Positions 1 through 5,932 of a stretch of DNA of 7,561 nucleotides are shown in pieces. A model generated the notes under the pieces. That model saw only the letters and a program-made list of their open reading frames with translations, made no database searches and was not told where the DNA came from. Source of the DNA: Rhodoferax sp. (GTDB lineage Bacteria; Pseudomonadota; Gammaproteobacteria; Burkholderiales; Burkholderiaceae); the NCBI GenBank assembly GCA_028292075.1, contig JAQGNA010000401.1, forward strand, positions 1-7,561, in the 5' to 3' direction. The position numbers and the translations under genes were made by a program. Position 1 is the first letter of the stretch; the number at the start of each line of letters is the position of its first letter.

Positions 1-281
1 TGTGGCCCGCGACCGGATGGGTTCTGCTGCGCTTCACCAACACCGACGTCCCCTGGTGGGATGCCTTCCCCACGGCGCTCAGCCTGGTCGGTCAATTCCT
101 GCTGGGGCGGAAGTACGTGGAGAACTGGCTGTTGTGGCTCGCGGTCAACACCGCGAGCGTCGGGCTGTTCGCGTACAAGGGGCTGTGGCTCACCGCGCTC
201 CTCTATACGGTGTTCATCGGCCTGAGCGTGATCGGTTGGCAAGCATGGCGGACGCGCCTGGGCGCTGGGGCGGCGGCGTGA
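1..281 (+). CDS. pnuC: PnuC family nicotinamide riboside/NMN-type transporter, C-terminal part (5' end outside window)
   Basis: The reading frame is open from the window edge (first full codon at 3) to TGA at 279-281 and gives 92 residues. PnuC proteins are inner-membrane facilitators of the SWEET-like fold that bring in nicotinamide riboside; relatives carry thiamine or riboflavin. Visible here are the family block around the ALSLVGQ and GRKYVENW segments (fragment residues 26-42), a WxxxN motif (WLAVN, residues 45-49) typical of the substrate-binding helix, and two further hydrophobic helices (about residues 50-60 and 62-82), ending in a short basic Ala/Gly-rich tail. Its stop codon overlaps the GTG start of the NadR-like kinase by 4 bp (GTGA), so the two are almost certainly co-translated. 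That partner favours nicotinamide riboside as substrate over thiamine or riboflavin, but this is inference. The start and promoter lie upstream of the window. Confidence 0.88.
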   Translation, partial: WPATGWVLLRFTNTDVPWWDAFPTALSLVGQFLLGRKYVENWLLWLAVNTASVGLFAYKGLWLTALLYTVFIGLSVIGWQAWRTRLGAGAAA

Positions 282-949
282 CCACAGCAGTCGCCACCAT
301 CGCGCTGTTGGGCACGGAGAGCACCGGCAAGACGGCGTTGGCGGCGGCGCTTGCCCAGGCGCTGTCGGCACGCGGCCATCCGGTTGCGGTGGTGACCGAA
401 TGGCTGCGCGAATGGTGCGACCGCGAGGGCCGCACCCCGCGCCCCGACGAACAACAAGCCATCGCCGTCAAGCAGACCGAGCGCATGGCCCAGGCGGCGG
501 CAGGTTTGGCGTCGGGCAGCGCCATCCGCACGGCTTACGTGGTGGCGGACACCACCGCATTGATGACCGCCGTCTACAGCGACTGGCTGTTCAGCGACCA
601 GGCGCTCTACCCCGACGCCCTGGCGGCACAACGTGCATGCACCCATACGCTGGTGACCGGGCTGGACCTGCCCTGGGTGGCCGACGGCCTGCAGCGCGAC
701 GGTCCGCAGGTGCGTGAACCGATCGACGCCTTGCTGCGACAGCGGTTGGGCGAGGCAGGCCTGCCCTACCAGGTGGTCTACGGTCGCGGCGGCGAGCGGC
801 TGGACAACGCTTTGCGGGCGATCGGCCTGGCGCACACCGACCATGCATCGCAGCCTCCAGCGCCCACCCGGCGCTGGGTCTGGCACTGCGACAAATGCAG
901 CGATCCAGCCTGCGAGCACCAGTTGTTCAGCCGCCTGCCGCGAAGCTGA
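278..949 (+). CDS. NadR-like P-loop ATPase / predicted ribosylnicotinamide kinase (AAA_28 family)
   Basis: Protein of 223 aa. The GTG at 278 was chosen because it overlaps the pnuC stop (GTGA) and places the P-loop close to the N-terminus. The same frame is open further upstream, but that stretch is antisense-frame noise inside pnuC. Motifs: Walker A GTESTGKT (residues 12-19), a conserved Glu at 41 (VTEW), a Walker-B-like Asp at 91 (VADTT), and the DLPWVADGLQ block (130-139) that resembles the corresponding segment of the NadR ribosylnicotinamide kinase domain. The inferred role is ATP-dependent phosphorylation of nicotinamide riboside to NMN in the cytoplasm, trapping vitamin imported by the adjacent PnuC. 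The NMN adenylyltransferase and the DNA-binding domain of enterobacterial NadR are absent, so this is a stand-alone kinase domain. After the core there is a cysteine-rich tail (C204, C207, C212, H214; WHCDKCSDPACEH) that may bind zinc. The family assignment is firm; the exact substrate is inferred. Confidence 0.85.
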   Translation: MTTAVATIALLGTESTGKTALAAALAQALSARGHPVAVVTEWLREWCDREGRTPRPDEQQAIAVKQTERMAQAAAGLASGSAIRTAYVVADTTALMTAVYSDWLFSDQALYPDALAAQRACTHTLVTGLDLPWVADGLQRDGPQVREPIDALLRQRLGEAGLPYQVVYGRGGERLDNALRAIGLAHTDHASQPPAPTRRWVWHCDKCSDPACEHQLFSRLPRS

Positions 950-967
950 CCTGCGCCCTGGCGCCGC

Positions 968-1951
968 TTACTGAACGCTGCTCGGCCCCGGCAAGGTCGC
1001 ATCCGGCTTGACGAACAGCTGCGCCGCGTCCACTGCATCAAAGCGGTATTGCTGCCCGCAAAACTCGCAGCCAACCTCCACGTCCTCGCGTTCCGAAAGG
1101 ATGCCTTCGACCTCGTCGCGGCCGAGGCTCTGGATCATGTTGCCGACCCGCTCGCGGCTGCAGGTGCAGTGGAACTTCGGCGCCGTTTCGCCCTGGTACG
1201 GGGCGAACATCAGCACCTGCTCTTCCCAGAACAGCCGGCGGAGGATGGTGTCGACGTCGAGTGTGAGCAGTTCCTCGCGTTTCAGCGTGGAGGCCAGGTG
1301 CGCGATGCGGTTGTAGTGCTCGTTGACGCCGATCTCGTCCTCGTCGGTCTGGCGGCCGGCGGCGAGGTTAGCCTCGCCCTTGGCCGGCAGACGCTGGATC
1401 AACAGGCCGGCGGCCACCGTCTCGTCGGCGGCCAGCACCATGAGCGTGTCGAGCTGTTCGCTTTGCAGCATGTAGTGCTGCAGCACGTCGCTGACTTTCT
1501 CCAGCTTTTCGCGCTGGTCGCCGAACAGCGGCACCACGCCCTGGTACGGCTGCTGGCCGGGGAACCGGGTCTTGGGGTCGAGCGTGATGGCGCAACGGCC
1601 CTGGTTGGTCTGGTTGACCATGTCGCTCAACGTCGCGTCGCCCGGCACCTGGCCCATGACGCTCGCCGTGGCGCGCAGGCTGAGGTCGGGCTGCATCTCG
1701 ACCACGGCCAGCTTCACCGGTCCGTCACCGAAGACCTGCAGCACCAGCGCACCGTCGAACTTGATGTTCGACTGCATCAAGGCCGCGGCCGCCGTCATTT
1801 CGCCCAGCAGCTCGGCCACCGGCGTGGGGTAAGGGCCGACCGTGGTGTTCGACGCACGGCGCCGCAAGATCTCCTGCCAGGCGTCGGTCAGCCGCACGAT
1901 GGAGCCGCGCACCGGCAGGCCGTCGAAAATGAATTTGTGGAGTTCGGACAC
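968..1951 (-). CDS. hslO: Hsp33 family redox-regulated molecular chaperone HslO
   Basis: Protein of 327 aa. Hsp33 is a cytoplasmic holdase that is inactive when reduced and zinc-bound. Oxidation of four cysteines unfolds its linker and switches on binding to unfolding proteins during oxidative plus heat stress. All four redox cysteines are present: CTC (C262, C264) and CEFC (C295, C298), with 31 positions from C264 to C295 as in the classical family. The N-terminal substrate domain begins at the start codon (FIFDGLPVRG) and contains the conserved NQTNQGRC segment (113-120). The start is GTG at 1951-1949; the next in-frame Met is residue 52 and would remove conserved sequence. An AGGG lies 7 nt upstream of the GTG. 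It is the last gene of a three-gene minus-strand run, 37 bp after the gamma-carbonic anhydrase gene, and its stop is 18 bp from the convergent NadR-like gene. The ends match the usual family length. Confidence 0.96.
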   Translation of the reverse strand: MSELHKFIFDGLPVRGSIVRLTDAWQEILRRRASNTTVGPYPTPVAELLGEMTAAAALMQSNIKFDGALVLQVFGDGPVKLAVVEMQPDLSLRATASVMGQVPGDATLSDMVNQTNQGRCAITLDPKTRFPGQQPYQGVVPLFGDQREKLEKVSDVLQHYMLQSEQLDTLMVLAADETVAAGLLIQRLPAKGEANLAAGRQTDEDEIGVNEHYNRIAHLASTLKREELLTLDVDTILRRLFWEEQVLMFAPYQGETAPKFHCTCSRERVGNMIQSLGRDEVEGILSEREDVEVGCEFCGQQYRFDAVDAAQLFVKPDATLPGPSSVQ

Positions 1952-1965
1952 GCTTGGACCCTGAC

Positions 1966-1992
1966 AATCTAAAAAGAAGAAGTGCGGCTCAA
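1966..1992 (-). promoter_or_regulatory. Possible weak promoter for hslO
   Basis: On the minus strand a TTGAGC (1992-1987) overlaps the TGA stop of the upstream gene and is followed after 15 nt by TAGATT (1971-1966), about 15 nt before the GTG start of hslO. The spacer is short for a sigma-70 promoter and the resulting 5' leader would be only a few bases. I see no convincing heat-shock sigma-32 type element (CTTGAA with CCCAT). Read-through from the gene upstream is an equally good explanation for hslO expression. Confidence 0.2.
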
Positions 1993-2513
1993 CCCAGCTT
2001 TTTCAACGTGCCGCGGTAACGGGCCGCGTTTTGCACATAGTGCTGCGCGCTGCGCCGCAGGCCGTCGATCTGCTCTGGCGTGAGCTGGCGCACCACCTTG
2101 GCGGGGCTGCCGAGGATCATCGAACCGTCGGGAAACTCCTTGTTCTCGGTGACCAGCGCACCCGCGCCCACCAGGCAATTCTTGCCGATGCGGGCGCCGT
2201 TGAGCACCACCGCGCCGATGCCGATGAGCGTCTCGTCGCCGATGGTGCAGCCGTGCAACATCACCTGATGACCGATGGTGACATCCTCGCCAATCACCAG
2301 CGGCAGGCCCTCGTCGGTGTGCAGCACGCTGAGGTCCTGCACGTTCGAGCCGCGGCCGATGCTGATGAGGTGGTTGTCGCCCCGGATCACCACGCCGAAC
2401 CAGACGCTGACATCGTCGGCCAGCGCCACGTCGCCGATGACTTCGGCGCTGTCGGCCACCCAGGCCGTCGGCGCGCAGCGGGGGGATTTTTCGTCGAGTT
2501 CGTAGAGGGCCAT
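1989..2513 (-). CDS. Gamma-carbonic anhydrase family protein (left-handed beta-helix, YrdA/PaaY-like)
   Basis: Protein of 174 aa, the usual length for this family. It is built of hexapeptide repeats (recurring I/V-G-x-x-x patterns from residue 25 to about 130) that form a left-handed beta-helix, followed by a C-terminal helix. The three metal-binding histidines of gamma-class carbonic anhydrases are present at H65, H82 and H87 (VLHTD and [10 protein letters not shown]), together with the conserved R44/D46 (IRGDN) and Q59. It is therefore a plausible trimeric cytoplasmic metalloenzyme for CO2/bicarbonate hydration, although many members of this subfamily have weak or unproven activity. The ATG at 2513-2511 gives the standard MALYEL start and is preceded by a good Shine-Dalgarno (CGGAG, 5 nt spacing). 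The gene lies between the GGDEF/EAL gene (94 bp upstream) and hslO (37 bp downstream), all on one strand. Confidence 0.93.
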   Translation of the reverse strand: MALYELDEKSPRCAPTAWVADSAEVIGDVALADDVSVWFGVVIRGDNHLISIGRGSNVQDLSVLHTDEGLPLVIGEDVTIGHQVMLHGCTIGDETLIGIGAVVLNGARIGKNCLVGAGALVTENKEFPDGSMILGSPAKVVRQLTPEQIDGLRRSAQHYVQNAARYRGTLKKLG

Positions 2514-2518
2514 GGCTG

Positions 2519-2523
2519 CTCCG
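2519..2523 (-). promoter_or_regulatory. Ribosome binding site of the gamma-carbonic anhydrase gene
   Basis: CGGAG on the minus strand, 5 nt before the ATG at 2513-2511. It fixes this Met as the start. Confidence 0.6.
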
Positions 2524-2547
2524 AAAGATCAGTGGATGGAAGCCACG

Positions 2548-2553
2548 ATTGTA
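2548..2553 (-). promoter_or_regulatory. Candidate -10 element for the gamma-carbonic anhydrase gene
   Basis: TACAAT on the minus strand matches the TATAAT consensus at five of six positions and sits 34 nt upstream of the start codon, inside the gap between the GGDEF/EAL gene and this gene. No good -35 hexamer is found at 16-18 nt; that position falls inside the 9-bp repeat array. The gene could be transcribed from here, by read-through, or both. Confidence 0.25.
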
Positions 2554-2565
2554 GGGAACGGCGCC

Positions 2566-2619
2566 TGCCGCCCATGCCGCCAATGCCGCCGATGCCACCT
2601 ATGCCACCTATGCCGCCGA
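2566..2619. repeat. Tandem array of six 9-bp repeats spanning the 3' end of the GGDEF/EAL gene
   Basis: Six contiguous 9-bp units with plus-strand core TGCCRCCNA start at 2566, 2575, 2584, 2593, 2602 and 2611: TGCCGCCCA, TGCCGCCAA, TGCCGCCGA, TGCCACCTA, TGCCACCTA, TGCCGCCGA. Because 9 bp is three codons, the array stays in frame with the upstream minus-strand gene. The unit at 2611-2619 helps encode its last residues (SAA), and the next unit (2602-2610) supplies the TAG stop. The 2593-2601 unit carries a second in-frame TAG. Such arrays are prone to slippage and may vary in copy number between strains. Confidence 0.9.
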
Positions 2620-4839
2620 TTCGATCTCCCGGACCACCTGGACGATGCTGTCCGCCGCCACCGCCCCGGAGAACAGAAACCCCTGCACCCCATAACAGCC
2701 GAGCGAGCGCAGCCGATGGTAGACCCAGGCGTCTTCAACCCCTTCGGCGATGACCTGGACATTGAGGTTCTTCGCGAGCTCCATGGTCGAACTGACGATG
2801 GTGGCGCTCGAGGGGTGGGTGCGCATCTGCCGGATGAACTGCTGGTCGATTTTCAGGAAGTGCAGCGGCAGCTGCTGCAGATGGAGCAGCGAGCTGTAGC
2901 CGGTGCCGTAGTCGTCGACGCTGATCTTCACGCCCAGCGCCATCAAACCCGACAGCACCTTGCGGACATGGACCGGGTCGGACAAGGCGCTCGATTCGGT
3001 GATCTCGATCTCCAGATGCTTGGCGGGCATGCCGGTTTGGGAGAGCACGTCGCCGATCTCGCGGACCAGATCGAAATGCATGATGTCGCGGGCCACCACG
3101 TTGAGCGCGATACCGATGACCAGCCCCTGCGCGCTCCAGGCGTGCCATTGCTTGACCGCGTCGTGCAGTACCACGGTGAACACCTGGTGTGCGAGGTCAG
3201 TGGCTTCGATCGCGGGCAGGAACTCGGCCGGCATGACCAGGCCGCGCTCAGGGTGCTGCCACCGGATCAGCGCCTCGACTCCGATGACCTTGGTGCTGAG
3301 GACATGCACCTTGGGCTGGTAGTGCACCATGAGCTGGCTGCCCGTCACCGCCCCGCGGAAATCCGCCAGCACCCAGCTCTTGTCCTCGGCCACGTCCTCG
3401 CGCTCATCGTAAAGCGCCACCTGCGACTGGCTTTCCTTGGCCCAACCGAGCGCCCGTTCGCTCTGCTTCAGCATGGAGGCGAAATTGAGTTTCTCGACCG
3501 GATCGGCGATCGACACGCCAATGCTGCACATGACCCGCACCGACGCACCATTGACAAGCACCGGCTGGTCCAGCAGGCGGTGGATCGCCCAGGCCTGGGC
3601 CACGAACGCGTTCCGGTCCTCGATGTTGTTCATGAGCAGCGCGAACTCGTCGCCGTCGACCCGCGCAAAGAGATGGGCTTCGCGCAGGGTCTCGGCGGAC
3701 AGACGCTCTGCCACCGCCTTGATGATCATGTCGCCCATGTGAAAGCCGAAGCTGTTGTTGATGGACTTGAAGCCGTCGATGTCGATCAGCAACAGCCCGT
3801 TTTGACGGTCTGACCTGAACGCACCCGTGCGGATCACATGCTCCATGTGGCTGCGGTTTGGCACCCCGGTGAGCATGTCGGTGCGGTTCTGCTGTTCCAG
3901 CAGCCGGTTGGTCCGCGCCATCTTGAGGATCGAAGCCCTGAGCTCGACCCAACCCACCACCAGTAAAAGGAAGAACCCGGCCACGATTCCGAGAGTCGCC
4001 GGATGCAGCTCGTCGTAATGGCGCGCCAGCAAGCCCGCAGGCAAAAGCATCACCAGCGGCAGCAACAGCGCCAGCACCTTGTCGGCATGGCCGCTTTCGT
4101 CGCTGCTGCGCGGGGCGGCGAGCATGTCCATGTCGGGGTGCAAAGCCACCGCGCCCAAAAAGACGTAGCCGTAGAGCCAGACGATCAGGTTGGTATCGCT
4201 GGGCACGCCCAGGCTTGCGCTGGTGCCGTGAAAGAGCGCCTCCCCCATGCCGAAGCAGAGCATGGCCGCGCTCAACAGCAGGAACACCCGCGATTTGTAG
4301 GCTTGACTGCTGGTCCAGACCCAAAGGAGCATGCCGATCTCCAGGAAGGCAACGGTCGGATAGATCATGCGAAACGTCTGAGGACGGTCCAGCGCGAAGC
4401 CGTAACGCAGGATGGTGGGCAAGAACAGAAACTGCCAGCCGAGCAGGATCAGGCTCGTGGCAAGCACGCAACCCTGAAAGAAGCCATGCCGTGGAAAGTC
4501 GCGGTGCAGCCGGCTGGCAAATTGCCACAGCCCGGCCAGGTAGCAGACGTGCCCTGCCAGCAAAAGCCCATCGGCCATGGAAAGGCCTGCTCCGAAGGTT
4601 CCGCTCACGTCAGTATTGGCTTGAATCAATCCACCGACTGCCTGGGTCAGCATGAAGGTCAGCAATAAGACCCACGGGGAGTTCAGCTTCGGCCGGTGTA
4701 ACCACAGGCCCCAGCCCATGCCCACAACGCTGTAGAAAACGACCGCGAAATACAGCGGGTCGCGCCATTCCATGCCTGGCAGCGGCACGGCAAGCGCAGC
4801 GGACAGGCCCAGGATGAGGAACCTCTTGCAGATATTCAT
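2608..4839 (-). CDS. Membrane-bound GGDEF/EAL domain protein, predicted c-di-GMP phosphodiesterase
   Basis: Protein of 743 aa from the ATG at 4839-4837; a TTG ten codons upstream (4869) is a weaker alternative, and neither has a clear Shine-Dalgarno. Residues 1-300 hold about ten hydrophobic segments (roughly 5-21, 28-47, 53-72, 87-107, 120-142, 157-175, 184-202, 216-233, 254-271, 280-299), an integral-membrane sensor of a type I do not recognise by name. A short basic linker leads to a GGDEF domain (about 318-475) with the metal aspartates at 353/355 (LIDIDGF). Its signature reads DGDEF (395-399), and the RxxD inhibitory site is not intact (REAH). The EAL domain (about 500-735) keeps the catalytic set: EAL (522-524), N580, E612 (EITES), D642/D643 (DDYGTGYSS), K663 (LKID), E699/E702 (AEGVE) and Q719 (QGFLFS). 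It is therefore probably a c-di-GMP hydrolase with a degenerate or weak cyclase domain that may act as a GTP-sensing regulator (inference). The stop codon lies inside a 9-bp repeat array. Confidence 0.92.
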   Translation of the reverse strand: MNICKRFLILGLSAALAVPLPGMEWRDPLYFAVVFYSVVGMGWGLWLHRPKLNSPWVLLLTFMLTQAVGGLIQANTDVSGTFGAGLSMADGLLLAGHVCYLAGLWQFASRLHRDFPRHGFFQGCVLATSLILLGWQFLFLPTILRYGFALDRPQTFRMIYPTVAFLEIGMLLWVWTSSQAYKSRVFLLLSAAMLCFGMGEALFHGTSASLGVPSDTNLIVWLYGYVFLGAVALHPDMDMLAAPRSSDESGHADKVLALLLPLVMLLPAGLLARHYDELHPATLGIVAGFFLLLVVGWVELRASILKMARTNRLLEQQNRTDMLTGVPNRSHMEHVIRTGAFRSDRQNGLLLIDIDGFKSINNSFGFHMGDMIIKAVAERLSAETLREAHLFARVDGDEFALLMNNIEDRNAFVAQAWAIHRLLDQPVLVNGASVRVMCSIGVSIADPVEKLNFASMLKQSERALGWAKESQSQVALYDEREDVAEDKSWVLADFRGAVTGSQLMVHYQPKVHVLSTKVIGVEALIRWQHPERGLVMPAEFLPAIEATDLAHQVFTVVLHDAVKQWHAWSAQGLVIGIALNVVARDIMHFDLVREIGDVLSQTGMPAKHLEIEITESSALSDPVHVRKVLSGLMALGVKISVDDYGTGYSSLLHLQQLPLHFLKIDQQFIRQMRTHPSSATIVSSTMELAKNLNVQVIAEGVEDAWVYHRLRSLGCYGVQGFLFSGAVAADSIVQVVREIESAA

Positions 4840-4904
4840 GGCGGACGGTGGTGACGGACATGCGCGCAACGGCCCAACACTCGCGGTTGGTACTTCAAGA
4901 CGCT

Positions 4905-4938
4905 GCCTTGCGCAGGGAGATGGTCGTCAAGGCAAGGC
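4905..4938. repeat. Imperfectly placed inverted repeat upstream of the GGDEF/EAL gene
   Basis: GCCTTGC at 4905-4911 is the reverse complement of GCAAGGC at 4932-4938, with a 20-nt loop. It lies about 65-100 nt upstream of the GGDEF/EAL start and could be a leader stem-loop or a protein-binding site. The arms are short and the loop long, so it may be chance. Confidence 0.25.
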
Positions 4939-5096
4939 CAGATGACATGCTATGTAGATTGAACACAGCAAGTTATGCGAATTGGTAAGTATGCAATACA
5001 CAGGCGGACGAACTTGCATGGCAGTTTTGCGCTCTGCCAACATCTGCAAGATGGCGGGTGCGATCGCATGGGTGTGGGTATGGCGTCGCCCCGGTT

Positions 5097-5100
5097 AGGA
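5097..5100 (+). promoter_or_regulatory. Ribosome binding site of the DUF455 gene
   Basis: AGGA located 7 nt before the ATG at 5108. It supports that Met as the start; there is no better upstream start in frame. Confidence 0.55.
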
Positions 5101-5107
5101 TGCCGCC

Positions 5108-5890
5108 ATGAAATCCCTTCGCACGCAATGCCTTGAACTGCTTGCCGAGCGGGACCCGGGCCTGAAATGCCGGCAAGCACGTCAGCTCGACCTGGCCGAC
5201 ACCATTGGGGGCAGTGAGAAGCTCGAAGCGGCCCTTCCCCTGCCAGGCTTGCCTGACCGCCCGGAGCTGTTCGCCAAGCTGCAGTTCAAGAAGCTCTCGC
5301 TCCGAACGGTGGAAGGACGCTCGGCGCTGGTTCACTCCCTGGCCCACATCGAACTGAACGCGGTGAACCTCGCGCTCGACATCGTCTGGCGGTTCGCCGA
5401 CATGCCGCCCGACTTCTATCTGGATTGGGTTCGCGTCGCCAAGGAAGAGGCGCTGCACTTCGAACTGCTGCGCGATCACCTTCGCACCATGGGCCATGAC
5501 TATGGCGATTACCCGGCCCACACCGGCCTCTGGGACATGGCCGAACGCACACGACATGACCTGCTTGCCCGGCTGGCGCTGGTGCCCCGCACGCTCGAGG
5601 CGCGGGGGCTGGACGCTTCGCCTGCCGTGCGCGCCAAGTTGGTGGGTGCCGGAGACAAGCGGGCGGGCGAGATCCTCGACATCATCCTCCGCGACGAGAT
5701 CGGCCATGTCGGCGTGGGCAACAAGTGGTACCGCCATGAGTGCACGAAGCGCGGCCTGAACCCGGTGGCCATCTATGCGGAACTGGCGGAACGGTACGAA
5801 GCGCCCAGGTTGCGCGCGCCTTTCAACCTGGCGGCCAGGCGGGCCGCAGGTTTCGAGGAAGAAGAACTGCTGGCATTGCAGAAGGGCTAG
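5108..5890 (+). CDS. DUF455 family ferritin-like di-iron protein, function unknown
   Basis: Protein of 260 aa, soluble, with no signal peptide. It matches the DUF455 (COG2833) ferritin-like family, which has no firmly established activity that I know of. The ligand pattern of a di-iron four-helix bundle is complete: E82 (AHIELNA), E114 with H117 (KEEALHFEL), E164 (RTLEARGLD) and E197 with H200 (RDEIGHVGV). The two Glu-to-ExxH intervals are 32 and 33 residues, as expected for a duplicated ferritin-like pair of helices. Other family landmarks are the LSLRTVEGRSALVHSLAH stretch (63-80) and the GNKWYRHEC segment (204-212). Related di-iron proteins are oxygenases, oxidases or iron stores, so an oxidative role in the cytoplasm is plausible but is inference. 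The gene is alone on its strand: divergent from the GGDEF/EAL gene and convergent, with a 42-bp gap, to the lipoprotein gene. No terminator hairpin is obvious in that gap. Confidence 0.9.
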   Translation: MKSLRTQCLELLAERDPGLKCRQARQLDLADTIGGSEKLEAALPLPGLPDRPELFAKLQFKKLSLRTVEGRSALVHSLAHIELNAVNLALDIVWRFADMPPDFYLDWVRVAKEEALHFELLRDHLRTMGHDYGDYPAHTGLWDMAERTRHDLLARLALVPRTLEARGLDASPAVRAKLVGAGDKRAGEILDIILRDEIGHVGVGNKWYRHECTKRGLNPVAIYAELAERYEAPRLRAPFNLAARRAAGFEEEELLALQKG

Positions 5891-5932
5891 GAGCGCCGGG
5901 GACGGTCAGCGGATCACTGCGGCCAGCCAGCA

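Larger units (their letters stand above)
4840..5107. other. Divergent intergenic region between the GGDEF/EAL and DUF455 genes
   Basis: These 268 bp must contain the start signals of two divergently transcribed genes. The stretch from about 4945 to 5000 is clearly richer in A/T than its surroundings and is the likeliest place for both promoters. A TTGAAC at 4959-4964 is the best -35-like hexamer on the plus strand, but the hexamer 17 nt later (TTGGTA) is a poor -10, so I do not assign a promoter. No open reading frame here has convincing coding character. Confidence 0.5.

Noticed and set aside
2..277. N-terminal extension of the NadR-like frame back to the window start
   Set aside because: It overlaps the whole pnuC fragment in another frame and has no protein-like character; the GTG at 278 fits the family and the overlap.
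953..964. Small GC inverted repeat (GCGCC / GGCGC) between the convergent NadR-like and hslO genes
   Set aside because: Five-base arms with a two-base loop and no T-run; too weak to call a terminator.
1049..1972. Long plus-strand open frame opposite hslO (307 codons)
   Set aside because: Antisense shadow of a certain Hsp33 gene; no recognisable domain.
2512..3813. Long plus-strand open frame opposite the GGDEF/EAL gene (433 codons)
   Set aside because: It is a high-GC antisense shadow, rich in His, Arg and Asp, with a Met-Pro-Pro run from the 9-bp repeat; the minus strand has the full GGDEF/EAL motif set.
4973..5737. Minus-strand open frame opposite the DUF455 gene (254 codons)
   Set aside because: Antisense shadow; the plus strand carries the conserved di-iron motifs and a ribosome site.
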